A stretch of DNA of 64,000 nucleotides from Phyto melanocephala. Lineage: Eukaryota > Arthropoda > Insecta > Diptera > Rhinophoridae. Shown here piece by piece: positions 59,166-64,000 of the stretch (positions within the stretch are counted from its first letter, which is position 1; the number at the start of each line of letters is the position of its first letter). The stretch is taken from positions 68,505,043 through 68,569,042 of the forward strand of contig OW799234.1 of NCBI GenBank assembly GCA_941918925.1. Reading direction: 5' to 3'. Below the pieces are notes generated by a model. That model did no database searches. It was not told where the DNA came from and was given only the letters and a program-made list of their open reading frames with translations. Made by a program: the position numbers and the translations under genes.

Positions 59166-61035
59166 TTTATAGTATTTTTTTTTCATTAAGTTTGAAATTT
59201 AAGAAGACAGCGAATTTGGGTGTATTCGCCAGCGAGGACTATCTGTTTAAGCGTTCCCTGTTTGCAAGTGAGTGTGTGTTTTTTTTTGCAGGTCATAAGA
59301 TAAAAATAGTTGTTGCTGTTGTTTGTTCACTTGATTACTTTCTCAATCCAATATTGCTATTTGGTAATGTTGTGTATGTATGTTAGTTTGTCTATTGATC
59401 ATATCTAATATTTGAGTATATAATAATAAATATAGTTTGTAGTTTATTTTGTCTATATAAAATCTGTAGGATAGCACCAATTCTATGAATGTTGTGTGTC
59501 TTTAAAAAGTTCTATTTTAACTATTGTCATAAGGAAAATATGTATGTGAACAAAAGCATTAAAGTATTTGGTTAAAAAACTAAAAAAAAAATAATTAAAG
59601 TAAGTATGTATGTATGTGTGTTATCAAATACTTATGTTAATAAGTTAAAATTGATAAACATTATTTAATTCGCACAGTTTTGGTAGTAACAACCAATTCG
59701 ATTTATACGGAATTCTTTATATGTTTAAAAAAATAATTAACAAACAAATTTTACACAAAAAAAGTAGATCACATGAGATCGTTTAATATTTGAAAGCAAT
59801 ACGCGTTGTAATTTTAAGTGAAATAATAACACATATGTTTTTGTATTTTACAAAAAAAAAAACAATATTTTTCTTCAGTTTCAATTTCAGTTTAAACGTA
59901 TAAGTTTCCCATAAGTCTTTTTAATTATTTTCTTAAAATTGTTCAATTCACATAAAGACTTTGTTATTTTGTTTGTGGTAATTAAATTCTTGTTTCTTGA
60001 AGTGTATTTTTTTTTTGTTTTGTGTTTTGTTAGACTTTTACTAATTTATAGTAAAAATATTTTTAAATATGAAACGAAAACCAAAGTGGTTTAAAGTTTG
60101 TTTTTCAAAGAAAACTTTCAATATTGCCTGATAAAATATACGAAACTGTAGAGTTGAGAGATTTTAAAAATCTTCATTAATAATTAAATTTTCAAATTTA
60201 ATGTAAATATTTATGCATTTCGTTTAATGACTTTAGTATTTTAATGCGGGTATTTTTTTTTCATTCTAAATTGTAATGTATTGGCGGCAATATTGTTAAT
60301 ACATATTTAATAAGATTTTATTTTATTTTTTTAGTTTTCAGCATTTCGGTGATAAAAATACATATGAGTGTAGTAATTGATTTTTAGTTTTCATTTATGG
60401 ATTTTCTATATCATATGCATGTATATATATATTTAAATATATATGTATATGTATATGTATTTGTGTGTATGTAAAAATGTATATATATTTTATACATCCG
60501 GTGTCGGGGCTCTTAATCTATTTTCAAATAATAGATTATTTTCTTTTCCAGGCTTTTTTGCTTCAATAAATATGTTTTTTTTTTTTTTTTGTTTATAAAT
60601 TTTAGTTTTTAACTTGTAAGTTTTGTTTCTTCTTTTAGAAGAAGCTATTCTAAAATATTTTAATTTTTAATCTGCTTTAATATTTTAATTTTTTAGTATT
60701 TTTTTAGTGTATTGTTTGTTGTTGTATATACATTTATATATTTATGTATATAATTTGTGTTTTTTTCTTTTTTTTAATTTTTACATATTTTCTTTTAAAA
60801 TCTATACTACTCACATATGTATAACAGTTTTCTTTTCTTTGTTTTTTTACACACATACATACATATATGTATGTATAATACATACCTACATATGTATGTA
60901 TCCATATAATAGATTTACATATACATATCTAATTCTTTATCTCTCAGTTGACATTTTTCTATTGGTTTTTGGATAGTTTTTTTGTTAAAAATTATATCTT
61001 CTATTTCAATAGTAGTGTTGTAGATTATTATCTGG
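59166..61035. other. AT-rich stretch downstream of the 61.2-kb exon
   Basis: Would contain the 3' untranslated region if the 61222 stop is used. ATGTATAT-type runs lie at 60415-60500 and 60850-60930. No coding exon seen. Confidence 0.45.
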
Positions 61036-61200
61036 CATATTGTTATAGTGGTTGCTGCTGTTGCTGCTAGTGTTGCTGTTGTTGTTGTTGCTGTTGCTGC
61101 TATTACTGTTACTATTATTATTGTTGTTGTAGTTATTAAAATTATTATTATTATTGTTGTTGTTGTTATAGTAATAATAATAGTAATAATAATAATTTAA
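61036..61200 (-). repeat. Mixed trinucleotide repeat in the presumed 3' UTR
   Basis: On the minus strand runs of (AAT), (AAC) and (AGC) units start about 20 bases after the stop codon. No reading frame from the gene enters them. Confidence 0.7.
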
Positions 61201-61221
61201 TAATAAACCAAAATCGTTTCA

Positions 61222-61370
61222 CTATTGCGGCAATTCATCCTTTGTATCGACCGGACTTGGTGATAGAAACTTCCTTGCATATTTGGGAAAATGGGTTTTT
61301 TCGTGGGCCTTCAGTATTGTCGATCGTGAAAATGTCTTACCACACATTTGACATCGAAACGGACGTTCAC
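61222..61370 (-). CDS. mamo: Terminal exon of C2H2 zinc-finger gene, one finger
   Basis: The acceptor is AAACATTTAG|GTGAAC. With the G left by the previous exon it completes Gly in HTGERPF. It encodes ERPF, finger [20 protein letters not shown], then [23 protein letters not shown] and TAG at 61224-61222. The exact continuation of the finger linker across a 2480-bp intron strongly supports the splice. The short acidic tail after the last finger marks the protein C-terminus. I recall similar sequence in insect Mamo; the alternative is another BTB or multi-finger gene. Expected to bind DNA in the nucleus. Confidence 0.8.
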
Positions 61371-61834
61371 CTAAATGTTTACATAAAGACATTGTTTAAT
61401 TACATCTATAAGTTGAAAACAAAAGTGGTGAAATGTGAAGAAAATGAAACAAATTTTTTTTGCCACGAAATATTTAATATCATTCTATGTACTGACTTTG
61501 GCTTTTCTAATATTTTTCTTTACTCATTACTACTCAGTACATTTAATTTTCATACGCATTAAAGTTGCGTCAATCGGTTACTTTTTCAGTTCATTTTTGA
61601 CGAACTCTAATATTATATACATATATGGGGTTTAAGGAAACATTTAACTAGATTGTCGACAAAAATGTACTTAAATCACGAGACGAACACAAGTCTAATA
61701 CTCGATAATAATAAATATTTTTAACTGGTTTTTAAACTATAAAAGAAGTGTTCATAAATATGTGTTTAGATAATAGTACTAAAAACCAGGGACCGTAACA
61801 ATTATTCCTTTTTTCATAAAAATCAGATGATAAC

Positions 61835-61998
61835 AGTTATTATTTGATTTTTATTTTTTCGATCAAAAATAAAAGTTATTTTTTGATTTTTATTTTTTTG
61901 TGCAAAAATAAAAGTTATTTTTTGATTTTTATTTTTTCGATCAAGAATTAGAGGTATTTTTTGATATTTATTTTTTTGAGCAAAAATAAAAGTTATTT
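61835..61998. repeat. 39-bp minisatellite, alternating units
   Basis: Unit AAAAATAAAAGTTATTTTTT followed by GATTTTTATTTTTT. The spacer tetramers GATC, GTGC, GATC, GAGC fall at 61861, 61900, 61939 and 61978, exactly 39 bp apart. Confidence 0.8.
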
Positions 61999-62050
61999 TC
62001 TAACAAAATGTACGCGTTACAATAATTTAGTTAATATCAAATATTTATTT

Positions 62051-62495
62051 TAATACCACATTTACACCTACACAAAATCTAGTACTTAAGGGATTTTGAG
62101 CGAAATCTACTAGATTTCCCATACAAAATGAAATCTACTTCGCCACTAGATTTTGGCAAAATCTAATTTAAATCTAGAACTACTTCGTGATGCAACTGTG
62201 GTTTTTATTAAATTGTACTAAAATATACTACGCTGCACACAAAAAAATTCAATCATAATATATAAGGTGGTTGCAATCGCACAAGTACTTTATTGGTTAC
62301 ATTTTTTTCATATGGAGTTTGAATTTTGGAGAAGTAGAACATAGAGAGCCTCTCAGACCACCTTGTAAATAAATATATTGTTTTGAAAACGAAATCTTGC
62401 AAAATGTCAAAAAATAGTGGTGTAAACGGTTTAGATCTTAATAAAGATTTTAAATCAAATCTACTAGATTTCGCTCAGGTGTAAATGTAGTATTA
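62051..62495. mobile_element. MITE in the finger-gene intron
   Basis: Left TAATACCACATTTACACCTA; right, read inward, TAATACTACATTTACACCTG. AAATCTACTAGATTT occurs near both ends. 445 bp, non-coding. Confidence 0.7.
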
Positions 62496-62884
62496 GTAAA
62501 TTTTATAGGCGTGTCACCGCCTACTTCTTAGTCATAAAATCGTATTGTCAGCGTAAAAGGTATCAAGATGATCGAACATAATGAAATGGCTAGAAAAATA
62601 CATACATTGAAAGATTAAAAGAAAATGTACGAATATGCACATCAACAGGAGTAAATAAAAAAAAAGGATTTTATATGCACCACAAAACTAGATTTTGTAA
62701 AGGGTCCGCCATCTATCGTTTTGTGGACGAAGTAGATGATTGATGCGTCATTTGACGGACTAATTATAAAATAGGAATGGCTAAGCAAGACGTCATAAAA
62801 AAAAAGATGATGGTGAAAAAACATATGATTCATGCAGTGATGCCAGCCAGTTTTGTTGAAGAGTCTAAAATTTAAAGAGCTCTA

Positions 62885-63015
62885 AAAATATCGAAAAAGA
62901 TATTCGTAAATAAGAATCGATGTATCGATATATCGGTTTTTGAAATATCGGCGATATATATCGATATTTTCTGTTCTTAAATATCGATATTTAAATATAT
63001 ATCGATATTTTTTGC
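62885..63015. promoter_or_regulatory. Cluster of four TATCGATA palindromes
   Basis: TATCGATA occurs four times in about 90 bases, with further CGATA and ATATCGG variants. In Drosophila TATCGATA is the DRE bound by DREF, and CGATA clusters bind BEAF-32 (established). Whether this intronic cluster acts that way is inference; a simple-sequence origin is possible. Confidence 0.4.
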
Positions 63016-63850
63016 TTATCCCTACCGGATGGCGTTCATAAGGCACAGTCGCAGATACCATATGACAGAAATTAATTTTAAATATTAAATCAAAAAAGCA
63101 TCTAATAAAACACATCTTAAGATGCTAAACTCGATAGACGAAATTTAATTATATTTGTACTGAGTAATTTACAGATTTAGATTAACCTTTAAATTATATA
63201 AATTTATCAAAAGTGCGATTCAGAAATTTATTTTAACGATAATTATATCATTAAAAAAGTAACTATCGACTTTGCTATTTAGTAATCTGTTTGAATACTT
63301 TATATTTCTAGTTGACATAAATCCATTTGTCTAAGTTTCAGCTCTGGCATAACTACTTACGGAAGTAATGTTAGTGGCAAATTGATTTAGGTATTTCGTT
63401 TTACTTTACAGCCACTTGATTCTATTATTAATCGTTAGTGAAAAAACTACATATTTTGCAATTATATTGTATAGTCCGTAAAGGTTAGTGAATCGCACTA
63501 CAGGCAGTATCTGTTAAAATGTTTGTATTTAGAAAGGTTTCAAAAACCATTATGAAACCAAATCTGTAAATTAATAAAAATGTTCATGTCAGGTAAAAGA
63601 ATCTCCGTAAGCAGTATTATAAGTTAAATGCTTATTACAACTTTGTGCTCTATGTGTATTGTGTTAAAGTAAAAATTAAATCATAAGTTTAAGGAGACAC
63701 TACGTAAGTACTTATAAAAATTCAAACAAATATTTTTTTTTTAATGTTTTGGCAATAATTATTATGTGAACCCCTACACTTTTCTTTGTTTCTTTTTCTT
63801 CCTTTACATTTTCCAATTGAAAGATTTTTAGAAATGCTATTACTACTTAC

Positions 63851-64000
63851 CTGTATGTACACGACAATGATCTTTCATGTGATGACGCAGCTTAAAAGCC
63901 TTACCACAAAATTCACACTTGAACGGTCGATCACCTGTGTGTATCGGCAAATGTGTGATAAGTGAGGTAACATCGGGAAAACTTTTACCACAGAACTTAC
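63851..64000 (-). CDS. mamo: Zinc-finger exon, partial at the window edge
   Basis: It enters from beyond 64000 and ends ACAG|GTAAGT at 63851 in phase 1. It encodes KFCGKSFPDVTSLITHLPIH (the end of a finger whose first Cys is outside), TGDRPFK, then CEFCGKAFKLRHHMKDHCRV and HTG. With the next exon it forms a run of three tandem C2H2 fingers. The LPIH ending keeps both His. Upstream exons, including any BTB domain, are outside the window. Confidence 0.8.

Larger units (their letters stand above)
61371..63850 (-). other. Intron between the two finger exons
   Basis: GTAAGT donor at 63850-63845 and TTTAG acceptor at 61371. It contains a 39-bp minisatellite (about 61835-61998), a MITE (62051-62495), a hairpin relative at 62699 and a TATCGATA cluster (62885-63015). 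Confidence 0.75.

Noticed and set aside
62882..63115. 77-codon minus frame with RYI/DIYRRYFKNRY repeats
   Set aside because: A translation of the TATCGATA-type repeat sequence.

Overview
The window looks like AT-rich nuclear DNA from a higher fly (Brachycera, probably a calyptrate such as a blowfly or house-fly relative). Evidence: T/A-rich intron-like sequence with consensus GTAAGT splice sites, a polyglutamine-rich C2H2 zinc-finger gene with fly-style short introns, and dense relics of mariner, piggyBac, hAT, Helitron, DINE-1/INE-1-like, LINE and tRNA-SINE repeats. Species assignment is inference.

Genes. All supportable host coding sequence is on the minus strand, in two clusters. At 63851-64000 and 61222-61370 two exons, separated by a 2.48-kb intron, encode three tandem C2H2 fingers and end in a stop; they are the 3' end of a gene whose start lies beyond the right edge. 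At 26330-23716 four exons, separated by introns of 84, 62 and 69 bp, encode a protein of about 793-799 residues with three central fingers, polyQ/polyH/Ser-rich linkers and three C-terminal fingers. I read both clusters as probably alternative 3' ends of one mamo-like BTB/zinc-finger gene, from my memory of the family; two adjacent genes are also possible. The 63851 exon ends in phase 1 and the 26330 exon opens in phase 0, so they cannot be joined directly. If they are one gene, splicing must be mutually exclusive, or an internal promoter uses the ATG at 26312.

The rest is intergenic or intronic. Very AT-rich stretches without recognisable content (about 4.6-6.1, 11.8-13.8, 16.6-19.0, 34.4-36.6, 40.2-42.6, 46.2-55.6 and 59.2-61.0 kb) alternate with transposon graveyards.

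Main mobile elements, left to right: a fold-back mariner relic (684-1582) and a second mariner relic (1761-2410); Helitron-like elements with 121-bp tandem units (2953-4177) and others (2479-2661, 6562-7348, 28.6-29.75 kb, 56823-57206); a piggyBac relic (8290-7690); a threefold nest of DNA transposons (14153-16533) in a perfect 8-bp target duplication; another hAT-type element (29815-30756) with a perfect 8-bp duplication; DINE-1-like elements at 11.1 and 31.2 kb in inverted orientation; a 5'-truncated LINE (36945-37517) inserted with a 12-bp target duplication into an older repeat; tRNA-derived SINEs, one of which carries the same 3' tail as that LINE; and a deleted mariner (45219-45823) inserted inside a DINE-like repeat. 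No rRNA gene, CRISPR array or intact tRNA gene was seen.
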